This document shows, piece by piece, positions 12,191 through 21,291 of a stretch of 64,000 nucleotides of DNA (the first letter of the stretch is position 1; every line of letters begins with the position of its first letter). The DNA is taken from NCBI GenBank assembly GCA_038503065.1, contig JBCAMK010000013.1, forward strand, positions 310,001 to 374,000. The letters are read 5' to 3'. The position numbers and the translations under genes are program-made. Under the pieces are notes generated by a model that was not told the DNA's origin, did not search any database, and saw only the letters and a list, made by a program, of their open reading frames with translations. The stretch is from Paragyromitra xinjiangensis. Lineage: Eukaryota; Ascomycota; Pezizomycetes; Pezizales; Discinaceae.

Positions 12191-12540
12191 CAAAGGGTTT
12201 TGGTATGAAATTTTGGGCTTAAATGGGCAATCTAAGATTATACCCTAAAATATCCTATGGGGGCGCGATGGCTTGTTTCGTAGATTATATTCATGATATG
12301 ATTTTGTCGAGAAGAATTATCATTTGCTGTGTCTCATCTTGCTAATTCGACGAGAAGTTTTTAGGAATTAGAAAAAAGGGACGGGGAGATTTATGTTCTA
12401 CGATTAATTACATGTATTTGGGAGAAGGCTAGGAGCGATACGTTGTGTGACATTCCTTGAGATCGCATCATTACATACGGGGCTCATTACATACATAAGC
12501 AGTCCCAACTATACAAGCCCTGCACCAATTTCTGGTTTGT
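12190..12540 (+). repeat. Diverged repeat block, copy 2
   Basis: Second copy of the block at 9455-9760, with the shared words in the same order and orientation. It lies immediately after duplication copy A, so the island appears to be built from several overlapping duplications. No coding content is seen. Confidence 0.55.
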
Positions 12541-12919
12541 GCTAGGGCATCAGTGGTTTTATTCTGGTGGGGCATGGGCCTGCTCCTTCCATCGTTCCTT
12601 TATTTTCAACATTCATCACCTCCACTCCAGATTTCACAGCAACCATGGAACGACAGGCGTTTGCATAGGGTGATATGCTCCAGTGCTACCGTTACCACGA
12701 TTAGTTTCCCAGGATGGGTGGCATGAGCATCCTCAATGGGAGGGTTGGTGGGTTTTTCGGTTAGGATTTTGTCCCCTTCCCTTAATTGTAGGGTTAAGAG
12801 GGTATGTATTGGGGAGCATTTCTTGAGTTTTTTTGGCCAGCTATCTTTTTTTACCCCCTGGGAGATGGAGACTTCAAGGGACAAAAAAAAAAGTTCACCT
12901 AGCGCGAATAAAAGTTATC

Positions 12920-13659
12920 AGGTAAGTCTCTAACCTCGTGGACTGAATAAATGTCAAACGTGGAAAAAAAAGCGTTCTCAGAGGACAATAGCATATAGCC
13001 GCTTTTTTCCGTATCTAGCGCCTAGGTTATCTGGAAAGAGAAAAGAGGGCAAGCAAGAAGAGAAAAATTCAGTAGGTTTGCTCTCATGAGGTATGATAAA
13101 CGTGGTGACTGATGGTAATTGAAGTTGCTAGGCTTTCTACAAGATCAGGCTTAACACGAATGAGCCTTGGTTTTACTCAACTAATTCACCATCGACTCTT
13201 TGGGGCCTTACCTCGAAATATAGCTCGCCGCTACGTAGTATCATGACTTATCGGAGGTGGCACCCATCGGGATTGATGTGCGCAGTGTCCTGGAGCAGAA
13301 TAAGGATTATCCTAGGGTGGAGAGGGTGGAGCTTTTGGTTGGTGCCTTTTCACCGCTTTCGTTATGAGAGGGAACAGAGTACTTTAAGAAAGACTGGTAG
13401 TTTTGCGGTTAGAGATGTCTCTTCCTTCCTTTTTGAGAATAGGTTTTAACAAATTATATCGCTGGGTACATGTACTGTTTACACGTTACCTCCTTTGCCA
13501 TCTCTCTTAGTAGAATAGACGGGGGGTGACTTGAAGTGCTACTGTAGCTTTGTTTAGCGTACGAAATCCTAGCAGTAGTGTGAACCCGGCACTTTTTCAC
13601 ACGTTTTGATTATTTCCCTCGAGGCATGAACCATCACTCGTCTCAATTATACTGCACAT
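12920..13659 (+). repeat. Segmental duplication copy B, left part
   Basis: This is the part of copy B that precedes the retrotransposon. It ends in ATACTGCACAT immediately before the 5' LTR. Copy B resumes after the 3' LTR with CACATGTAGAAC. Copy A shows the uninterrupted counterpart CTGCACCTGCAGAAC near 12018-12032, which fixes the pre-insertion sequence. Confidence 0.65.
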
Positions 13660-14018
13660 TGTTGGATATTTACTTCCTTTCGTGCCGCTTCCGGCCTTTC
13701 CTTACTATTTGGCTCTATTCTTTCTTCCACCTACGTAGGCTTCTATAGCATACGTAGGCTTTCCTACTATTCAGGTTTCTTCTTATTCCTTGCTGATTTG
13801 GGCTTCTTTGGCTGTTGATTATTCTGGCGGCTATTCAGTGTAATTGAGGCTGCTTTGAGCCTGGAGGCGCTGACCAGGAGGTATATGGTGGAAGGGCTCT
13901 GATTGGTTGATTACTTGTATATATACAGAGGCTTTCTGCCTCTTCTACGTTTCTTTCTTCTCTATCCAATATATCAAGCCTTCCACAGAAGCAACGAATA
14001 TCTCACCTTATTACTTCA
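13660..14018 (+). repeat. 5' LTR of copia element
   Basis: 359 bp, TG...CA ends, identical by eye to the 3' LTR. It contains an internal direct repeat TACGTAGGCTT (13733 and 13751), a GATTGGTTGATT CCAAT-like box, and TATATATA at 13918-13925, about 90 bp before the LTR end, which are plausible promoter elements. Confidence 0.95.
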
Positions 14019-14042
14019 GGTTATGAGCCCGGCTCGCGCCGC
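14019..14042 (+). promoter_or_regulatory. Primer-binding site complementary to the initiator-tRNA anticodon arm
   Basis: Immediately after the 5' LTR the sequence GGTTATGAGCCCGGCTCGCG is the reverse complement of a stretch containing GGGCTCATAACC. That matches the anticodon arm of initiator tRNA-Met (three G-C pairs around loop CTCATAA). Priming would therefore use an internal or half-tRNA end, as known for Drosophila copia, instead of the tRNA 3' end. Confidence 0.7.
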
Positions 14043-14235
14043 ATAACCCTAACCCTATACCTTTTGAGCCGCAACCTTATTTGAGCCGCATCCACAACCC
14101 CTGCCGATCAAACACCTCTCTCCTCGCAAACACCAAATACCCCCCTCTTTGCCCTTTGCTCTATTCTTCACGCCCTTCCTACAAATCGCCAAATACTCCT
14201 CCCTTTGCCCTATTCTCCACGCCTTCCTCGCAAAT

Positions 14236-17200
14236 ATGCCTTCCTCCGAGACTGAATACTCCTGCAAATATGGCTCTACGCCCAAGCTTACACTCCATAA
14301 TTACTACGCTTGGCGCCCTCAATTGGAAGCTTTCCTAGGTTCGGAAGAAGCCTTAGGAATTGTGTTAGGCACTGAGATTAGGCCAGCAGCAGCTCAACGT
14401 GTTGCCCTACGCGATTATGACCTCCGTTCCGCCAAGGCATATACCCTCCTATACAGCGCGTGCTCTCCCATAGTAAAAGCGCAAATCTCGGATATCCGCG
14501 ATCCTGCTGCTGTTTGGCTGCGCTTACAGCAGAAGCTTGATACTGCCTATACTAGAGCGGGAAGATCAGCAATTAGCCTACGATTTGATAACCTTATTCC
14601 TACGGAAGATGCTGATATAGGCATCTTTATTACCGCTTTACTGGAGTGCCAAAGCCAGTTAGCAGGCACTGATAAGGCAATAAACGACGAATCCATCCTC
14701 ACTAAGCTTACTAATAAGGCTCCAAAGCGTTTCCGCCTCGTACTAGATATCATTGCTCGGCAGCCAGTAGAGGTGCAAACGTTGCAATATCTCATGGATG
14801 GGCTAATTCAGTACGAGCAAGAGCTTAAAAACAGGCATCAAACGCACGGAATTGATATAGATGACTCCTATCCTACTAAAACCTTAGCAGCAGCAGCAGC
14901 CATACAAGCAAAGCCTGCTATAGCGCCTAAACCTTCCTTCCGAGGCAGAGGAGGCTTCCGAGGCGGCTTCCGAGGCGGCTTCCGAGGCGCCTCTCGTGGA
15001 GGTGCCACCTCCTCCAGGCCAACGTGCTGGTACTGCAGGAAGATAGGGCATAGAGAAAACGACTGCAGGAAGAAGCAATTTGATATTAGGAACAGAAGAG
15101 GCAACGGCAACGGAAGAGGCGGATCTGGTGGAGGAAACGGAAGCTTTGGAGGAGGAAACGGCAGTTTTGGAGGAAACGACGGAAACAGCAGCTTTGGAGG
15201 CAGTACTGCAGCAGGCAGTGCCTACAGTCGATTTGGAAACAGTGGATTTAGCGCAGGCGGCAATGGAAGAGTAGAAGCAGGATTTGTACAGGCGCTTGCT
15301 GCCTTAGGAAACGCCAAAGAGGGGGAATATCAGTGGATAATTGACTCTGGCGCTTCTAAGCACCTTTGCCCTGATATACGCCAATTCACGTCATTATACC
15401 CTTTAGGTAGTGATATTCAGGTACTAACAGCAGATAATTCGATCCTATTGGCCAAGCAAGCAGGGCATATACGCCTAAATCTCACTTCCGGCCTATATAT
15501 CAATATCGAAGCGCTCTATACTCCAGATCTCCACTATTCTCTCCTCTCCGTGGCTTGCCTCTCCGAGATATATCATATATCATTCAGTAATAGGCTCTGT
15601 TTCCTAGGAAATGACCAAATAGGCAGGCAAATCGGTGGTATCTACGTACTCGATATCCTTCCTACTATTCAGTACTGCAGCACGCTGCCAAGCCCTAATA
15701 TATACGGCGCTTTGGCGGTACCTCTGCCAAATATCGAGCTTTGGCATCAACGCCTTGCACATCTCGGCACGCAGGCTCTCAAAAGCTTGCTTTTGCCCAA
15801 TCAATATATAGATACAGGCGCTGAATCACGTGATTGCGTCGTTTGCATCAAAGCCAAGCATCAGCGGAAGGTGCTTCGGAAGCCAATTCCACGTACTACA
15901 CGCCCTTTTGAGCTAATCCATTCCGACCTCTGCGGGCCTATTACTCCGCTTTCTCCTACAGGCGCGCGTTACTTTATCCTCTATATCGACGACTACTCGA
16001 GGGCTAGCTTCTTGCATTACCTCCATACGAAGTCCTCCTCCGAGATCACGGCAGTGTTTCAGGCGTTCCGAGAGCGTATGGAGAATCAGTTTCCACAGTA
16101 TAGAATCAGCAGATTTAGGTGTGATAATGGCAAGGGAGAGTATGATAATGCCTTCTTCCGCGGGATCCTGAAGACCTATGGAATTACCTTCGAACCTTCG
16201 CCTCCTTACACGCAGCATAAGAATGGCGTCAGCGAGCGAATGATTAGGACCCTAGTAACCAAAGCACGCGCCATGCTGCTCGATTCGCGCCTAAGCGACC
16301 AATTGTGGGCAGAAGCCGTACATACTGCCAATTATCTCCATTCCCGAAGCCCCTCGCGCGCGCTTGGCGGAAGGACCCCATATGAGCTTCTATATGGCCA
16401 AAAAGCCGAGATATCACACCTCCGGCGCTTTGGCTGCCTGGCTTATAAGCTTATCCCTAAAGAGCAGAGAATAGGCAAATTCGGCCCAAGATCACGTGCC
16501 TGTGCCTTTGTGGGATACGTTCACAATACTACGAAGATATGGCGCCTATGGGATCCTATTATAGGCAAAACAGTGCAAGCCTCCGACGTTCAATTCGACG
16601 AATCAGGGACCTTGGATATGCGCGCAGACGACACCTCCGAATCTAGTGTCCTAAAAACCCTTATTCCAGACAGTATATCAGATAACGAGGACGAAGAAGA
16701 CCAATATCCAGGCCATATTGACTATCAAAGAGTCAACGAAGCTATACCTCCTGTCCATATGCCAGACGAAACCACTGGAAACCCTGTCTCAGAAGAAGCA
16801 GCGCCAGAAGCGCCCGAACCGCCTGCTCAACGAGCAACTGCAGAAGAAACGCCTGTTGTACGAAGGTCAGCGCGCCAGAGCAAGAAGCCAACGCGCGCTG
16901 CAGCAGCGCTTGCAGCAAAGGCAAATAGGTCAGTCCTGGCGGCACGTATGGAGGAAGATCCGAATAGCTATCGGGAGGCTTCCACACATATACGTGCTGT
17001 AGAGTGGGAGAAGGCTATAAAAGCTGAGTATGCCTCTCTAGAAGAGAATAATACGTGGGAATACGTGCCTATTCAGGCAGATATATGGGCGAATAAGAAG
17101 GCAATTGGCTGCAGATGGGTGTTTAAGACTAAGCTAAATTTTGACGGAAGCAGGAGATATAAAGCCCGCCTCGTTATCAAGGGATATGAGCAGAAAGAAG

Positions 17201-17763
17201 GCATAGATTATAGCGAAACCTTCGCGCCTGTGGCTAAATTAGTAAGCTTTCGTATGCTGGTGGCTTTATCAGCTCTATACGGCTGGGAATTACATCATAT
17301 GGATGTGGTAACAGCCTTCCTAAACCCCCCTATTGACGAAGAGGTCTATATGCAACTGCCAGAAGGCGCGGAATGGCTTAGGCCAAGCCTAGGGAATAAC
17401 GTTATCTGCAGGCTGAAGAAGGCGATATATGGGCTAAAACAGGCACCACGCCTCTGGAATAAGCATATTGACGCCTTTCTTAGAAAGAACGATTTCCAGC
17501 AGTCCACAAACGAGCCTACGCTATATATTCTCCACGGCAGAAGCAATGGAAATGGCGCCTATTATGTGCTATATATACTCCTATACGTCGATGATCTGCT
17601 TATTGCCTGCCTCTTACGTACGGAAGTTGATAGGATTAAGCGCCTGCTGGCCAACCAATATCGAATGACCGATTTAGGCTTAGCCAGGCAATTCCTGAAT
17701 ATCAAAATCGAGCGCATATTCGCTGCAGGCACCTCAGCCAATTGGGGGGTAGGTTTTTCTTAA
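14236..17763 (+). CDS. Copia gag-pol polyprotein, truncated in RT (no RNase H)
   Basis: The frame is open from 14149; I prefer the Met at 14236 (MPSSETEYSCKYG), as the preceding 29 codons are a C/T-rich leader. Gag is followed by an RGG-type Gly/Arg stretch and a CCHC knuckle, CWYCRKIGHRENDC (about residues 263-276). Then come a Gly/Asn/Ser linker and the aspartic protease WIIDSGASKHLCPD (about residue 370). Integrase has an HxxxxH...CxxC zinc site and the D-D-E core (HSDLCGP, RCDNGKGE, NGVSERMIRT). RT has FAPVAKLVSFR, YGLKQAPRLW and catalytic YVDD. Translation stops shortly after LGLARQFLNIKIE, with an unrelated 15-residue tail. Copia RNase H (a GYSDADWAG-type motif) is absent. With no RNase H, autonomous transposition is unlikely. 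Confidence 0.92.
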   Translation: MPSSETEYSCKYGSTPKLTLHNYYAWRPQLEAFLGSEEALGIVLGTEIRPAAAQRVALRDYDLRSAKAYTLLYSACSPIVKAQISDIRDPAAVWLRLQQKLDTAYTRAGRSAISLRFDNLIPTEDADIGIFITALLECQSQLAGTDKAINDESILTKLTNKAPKRFRLVLDIIARQPVEVQTLQYLMDGLIQYEQELKNRHQTHGIDIDDSYPTKTLAAAAAIQAKPAIAPKPSFRGRGGFRGGFRGGFRGASRGGATSSRPTCWYCRKIGHRENDCRKKQFDIRNRRGNGNGRGGSGGGNGSFGGGNGSFGGNDGNSSFGGSTAAGSAYSRFGNSGFSAGGNGRVEAGFVQALAALGNAKEGEYQWIIDSGASKHLCPDIRQFTSLYPLGSDIQVLTADNSILLAKQAGHIRLNLTSGLYINIEALYTPDLHYSLLSVACLSEIYHISFSNRLCFLGNDQIGRQIGGIYVLDILPTIQYCSTLPSPNIYGALAVPLPNIELWHQRLAHLGTQALKSLLLPNQYIDTGAESRDCVVCIKAKHQRKVLRKPIPRTTRPFELIHSDLCGPITPLSPTGARYFILYIDDYSRASFLHYLHTKSSSEITAVFQAFRERMENQFPQYRISRFRCDNGKGEYDNAFFRGILKTYGITFEPSPPYTQHKNGVSERMIRTLVTKARAMLLDSRLSDQLWAEAVHTANYLHSRSPSRALGGRTPYELLYGQKAEISHLRRFGCLAYKLIPKEQRIGKFGPRSRACAFVGYVHNTTKIWRLWDPIIGKTVQASDVQFDESGTLDMRADDTSESSVLKTLIPDSISDNEDEEDQYPGHIDYQRVNEAIPPVHMPDETTGNPVSEEAAPEAPEPPAQRATAEETPVVRRSARQSKKPTRAAAALAAKANRSVLAARMEEDPNSYREASTHIRAVEWEKAIKAEYASLEENNTWEYVPIQADIWANKKAIGCRWVFKTKLNFDGSRRYKARLVIKGYEQKEGIDYSETFAPVAKLVSFRMLVALSALYGWELHHMDVVTAFLNPPIDEEVYMQLPEGAEWLRPSLGNNVICRLKKAIYGLKQAPRLWNKHIDAFLRKNDFQQSTNEPTLYILHGRSNGNGAYYVLYILLYVDDLLIACLLRTEVDRIKRLLANQYRMTDLGLARQFLNIKIERIFAAGTSANWGVGFS

Positions 17764-17857
17764 GAAAATAGAACTGCACTGTGCTGGTATCTCCTTCTGT
17801 TGCTTTGATTCCTTTGGCTTAGTATTGGTTGTACGGACTTATGTGTATTCGGCAGTA

Positions 17858-17874
17858 CTCAGGAAGAGTGGGAG
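17858..17874 (+). promoter_or_regulatory. Polypurine tract before 3' LTR
   Basis: CTCAGGAAGAGTGGGAG directly precedes the 3' LTR. Its purine-rich AGGAAGAGTGGGAG core fits the plus-strand primer of LTR retroelements. Confidence 0.75.
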
Positions 17875-18233
17875 TGTTGGATATTTACTTCCTTTCGTGC
17901 CGCTTCCGGCCTTTCCTTACTATTTGGCTCTATTCTTTCTTCCACCTACGTAGGCTTCTATAGCATACGTAGGCTTTCCTACTATTCAGGTTTCTTCTTA
18001 TTCCTTGCTGATTTGGGCTTCTTTGGCTGTTGATTATTCTGGCGGCTATTCAGTGTAATTGAGGCTGCTTTGAGCCTGGAGGCGCTGACCAGGAGGTATA
18101 TGGTGGAAGGGCTCTGATTGGTTGATTACTTGTATATATACAGAGGCTTTCTGCCTCTTCTACGTTTCTTTCTTCTCTATCCAATATATCAAGCCTTCCA
18201 CAGAAGCAACGAATATCTCACCTTATTACTTCA
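17875..18233 (+). repeat. 3' LTR of copia element
   Basis: 359 bp, the same length as the 5' LTR and identical to it by eye, followed by the CACAT duplication. Confidence 0.95.
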
Positions 18234-18440
18234 CACATGTAGAACACCCGGTCTCATATTCTTATCCTATATTCAGCTCATCATTCATACCATCTCATTC
18301 TCATTGTAAAATGCAAGAATATCATAAATACAGCACAAACTCCACCAAGCAAACTCCACCACATAAACTCCATGATACCCAACCCGTATCTAAAACTTAT
18401 TCATCAATCTAACATTATAACCTCGCCGCCTCCCACCCCA
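18234..18440 (+). repeat. Segmental duplication copy B, right part, overlapping the MLH2 stop
   Basis: Continues copy B after the retrotransposon. ATGCAAGAATATCATAAATACAGCACAAACTCCACCAAGC here aligns in short blocks with ATGCAAAATATC...ACAGCATAAACTCCACCAAGC in copy A (about 12084-12125). The match runs to ATTATAACCTC, the complement of the last MLH2 codons, showing that the ancestral duplication took in the end of this gene. Confidence 0.6.
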
Positions 18441-21291
18441 CCACCACCCTCCTCCTCAACACCAACAGCCAACACCACCCTCTCCCCCTCCTCCCCCTCC
18501 CCCACTCCCACCCCATCCCCTCCACGACATCCCCCATCCCCTCCCGCTCCGCAAATCCCTTCAACCACCCCTTCAACACTCCCCCCAGAGCCTCCAAGTC
18601 ATCCCACCCCTCACTCTCAGAAAAAAATAACCCCCCAACCTCCTTCCCCTCCGTAGCCATCCCAGCCGCCGTACCACCAACGTACCCATCACTCTCGCGC
18701 AACCCCATAAACATACTCTTCAGCCTCCCACCCGAGGCCAAATCCACCCTCTTCGTGATACTATGGGTCTGCAAAAACGGCTCAGGAACACAATCAAGCG
18801 GCAGCAGCGTCCTCGTGCGTCGTCTCTTCGACCGTCTTTCAGGCGGCTGAAGCGGCGGATCATCAGGTTCTGTCTCTGCAGGTTCTGGTGGGGGGTTGAG
18901 TGCGGCTGTAGCGGCAAGGAAGCGGTTCTTATGCGGTGAGGGTCTAACGGGTGCAGGGCCGAGGTCGTAGTCGTCTAGATTGATTGGTGTGGAGTCTTCT
19001 TGGTCGAGTCTTTGGCGTTTGGATGCGTCGGGTTTGGATCGTTTGGTTGTCTCTTTTCGTGTTGGGCGTTTCTGGCGGGGTTGGTGCTCGTCGTGCTCGT
19101 CATCATCTTGAGCGTCGCTGGTGCGCTCTTTGTGTACTTTTGCTGCTGATACGAAGCCTTTACTCTTACTCTTACTCGTAGTCTGTGCGCCTTCTCCCTC
19201 CTCGACGCGACTCCCACGTGGAGTTCGTGAGATCCATGTTTTCATTAGTCCTGCACTTGCGTTCTTCTTCTCGGATCTCGTCCGTGGTATCACTGAGCCT
19301 CTGTTCTCTCTAAAAATCCTAGCAGAAGGCGAAGACGGCGCCGGGGTCGGGAACCCATTCCTTGCATTCTCAGGGGACGCAGGAGACCTGCGCGTGGGAG
19401 GGTTAAACGGCCTCCGAGCCCTCGGCGGGGGTAGAGATGGGGAAGTCACAATTGGGGAGGATACGAGTGGTGCGTTCATTTTAGCGGTAGTCCATGGGTT
19501 GGAGATGGTTATGTCTTGCCGGGCGGTTTCTTCATTGTCGGATGCATGTTGTTCTAGTACTTCGTCTGTGAGTTCGTCGTCGTCGTCTTCGTCGAGGCCA
19601 CCGGACATGTTGAAACCCCAGTTTGTGGATTTGCGTTTGGGGGTTGTGAGGTTGGGGGCGTTCATATTTGTGGTTGGAGCTGCGGTTTCAGGCTCAGGCT
19701 CGGGGAACACGGGGACTTGGTCTGCTTCCTTAAGTTCTTCATCATTTACAGGAGCTGGATCATCTTCAATCGGAGGCATTGGGTGATCTTCATCTTCGTG
19801 ATTCAATGCCCTGGGCTCTGGCTCCTTCTGCGCCCGCCTAGTAAAAGCTGGACTATTAACAGCCACAAATCCGCCGCTCCCCATAACCGTATCCATCGCC
19901 ATCGCCGCCATCTCTTCCTCATCTTCATCTATGCCATCATAATCTGTATCTTCCGGTGGCCGTACAAGAGGTGCAGGTTTCGGCCAATGTTCTTTAGCCT
20001 TAGGAGAAGGCGCAGGAGCTGTCACAGGCGCCTTCGGTTTTCTTGCGAGTAGCAGCTCAAACCCATTTAACTTCGCGACTTCTGGTGCCTTCCCTTTCCC
20101 ACCCCTCTCTTCCGATTTCAACTCGCCATAAAACCTCTTCAACATATTCTCAATGCTTTTGATCACTGCGTCTCCATCATCGAATAAAACGTCATCTTTC
20201 GCTGGCTCAATATTCGGATCGTATGTCCCGGGCGGGCAGCGTATGTTGAGATATATGAATGGATCCGAAAGTCCAGTTGTAGATGTGGACTTAAGGTAGG
20301 ATTTATACAGCGAGTGGACCTGTTTAAGGGTCCCACGAGCACAAGATACGGAGCGGGAATCGACGGAAATGAAATGTGTGCATTGAGGTTTCCTAGATAT
20401 CACTGCAGGGTCTGTTCCTGGTTTAGGTAGGAAGGCCTCTAGGACGATTGTGTCCTCTCCCGAATCTTCTGCGTCATCTTCTGCTAGAGCTTCTGCATAT
20501 GCAGCAGAAGAGGTATCGATCCATTCGCAAGCTGCTGCCACGTCTTTTCCGACGGCTTTTTGAACTGCTTCTTGGACGGATTTACTCGGAGCGTAGACGA
20601 TGTCCTCGCTGCGTCCTTTCGCACCTCCTTTCTGTGGCGAGGCGAGGATACGGAGTGAGAATCTACAATGTGGATGCGAGATGTAGTATTTCTGCATCAA
20701 TGTCCGTAGTCGGGCGAGTACTCTAGAAGCTCCTTTAATCGCATTCTACCTTTCCACACCAGAATCAGACAAAACTCTTAATAGTAGAAAATTAGCTATC
20801 CGACCACATACCTCCCGTCTGACCGGCAAATGCTTAAAAAAGTCCGTAATCCGCACCGTAGTCCCCACCGGTGCACTAACCGGCTTCCTCTCCACTACTC
20901 GTCCCGCACGATCACACATACAACCCATCGCAATCCTCTCCCCCTCAACCCTAGTAGTGATAACTAATCCCCCCGCCAATTCCGCCGCACTCGCCAATGC
21001 CTCTCCACGGAATCCTAGAGAACGACAGTCCTGGATATCCCCAAAGTCTCTGATCTTGCTGGTGCAGTATCGTAGCGCCATTGCGTCACGATCTTCTTCG
21101 GGGATGCCTTGGCCGTTGTCTTTGACTTGGACGATGTCGAGAGCATTTTGAGAGACTTCGACGGAGATCTGGGTTGCGGAGGCATCGAGAGAGTTGTCGA
21201 GGAGTTCTTTAACAAGGGCGAGGGAGTCTGCGAGGACTTGACCGGAACCTAGGGCGCGGATAGAGGTGGCGGGGAGAGCTTGGATCGGCAT
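18415..21291 (-). CDS. MLH2: MutL-family mismatch-repair protein, MLH2 (human PMS1) type
   Basis: Exons 21291-20812 and 20745-18415 (intron 20746-20811) encode 936 residues. The N-terminus is a GHKL ATPase of the MutL family: KELLDNSLDASAT, VKDNGQGIPEED, SLGFRGEALASAAELAGG and GTTVRITDFFKHLPVRRE. Joining the exons gives LPVRRE-NAIKGASRVLARLRTLM, the expected start of the transducer domain. Without splicing, exon 1 reads a few codons into the intron and stops. Residues beyond ~370 are acidic and Ser/Pro/Lys-rich, and I see no DQHAxxExxxxE endonuclease motif, consistent with the non-endonuclease MLH2 group, which partners MLH1. The last ~60 codons are Gly/Trp/Arg-rich low complexity and the stop lies at a duplication edge, so the true C-terminus is uncertain. 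Confidence 0.85.

Larger units (their letters stand above)
11040..13420 (+). repeat. Dispersed short repeat around the core GGTTGGTAGTTTT
   Basis: At least seven diverged copies of a 35-45 bp unit, roughly GAAAGGTTGGTAGTTTTTCG followed by a GTTAGGG-TTTTT-CT tail. They start near 11062, 11488, 11727, 11798, 11868, 12740 and 13386, all on the + strand. Two also share an upstream AAGCATTCTT box (11048 and 11476). The copies lie inside larger decayed duplicates. Confidence 0.6.
13655..18238 (+). mobile_element. Ty1/copia LTR retrotransposon with internal deletion, CACAT target duplication
   Basis: Complete at both ends: a 359-bp LTR at 13660-14018 and another at 17875-18233, both beginning TGTTGG and ending TACTTCA. 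They are flanked by the 5-bp target duplication CACAT (13655-13659 and 18234-18238). Between them lie a primer-binding site, one gag-pol frame and a purine tract. The order PR-INT-RT is that of copia. RNase H and the end of pol are missing, so total length is about 4.6 kb. LTR identity points to a very recent insertion into decayed repeat DNA next to MLH2. Confidence 0.95.

Noticed and set aside
14043..14058. Telomere-like CCCTAACCCTA
   Set aside because: Only about two units, inside the retrotransposon leader; too short to be a telomeric tract.
19121..19786. 221-residue + frame
   Set aside because: Antisense to the acidic/Ser-rich part of MLH2; Val/Gly/Ser-rich with no domain.
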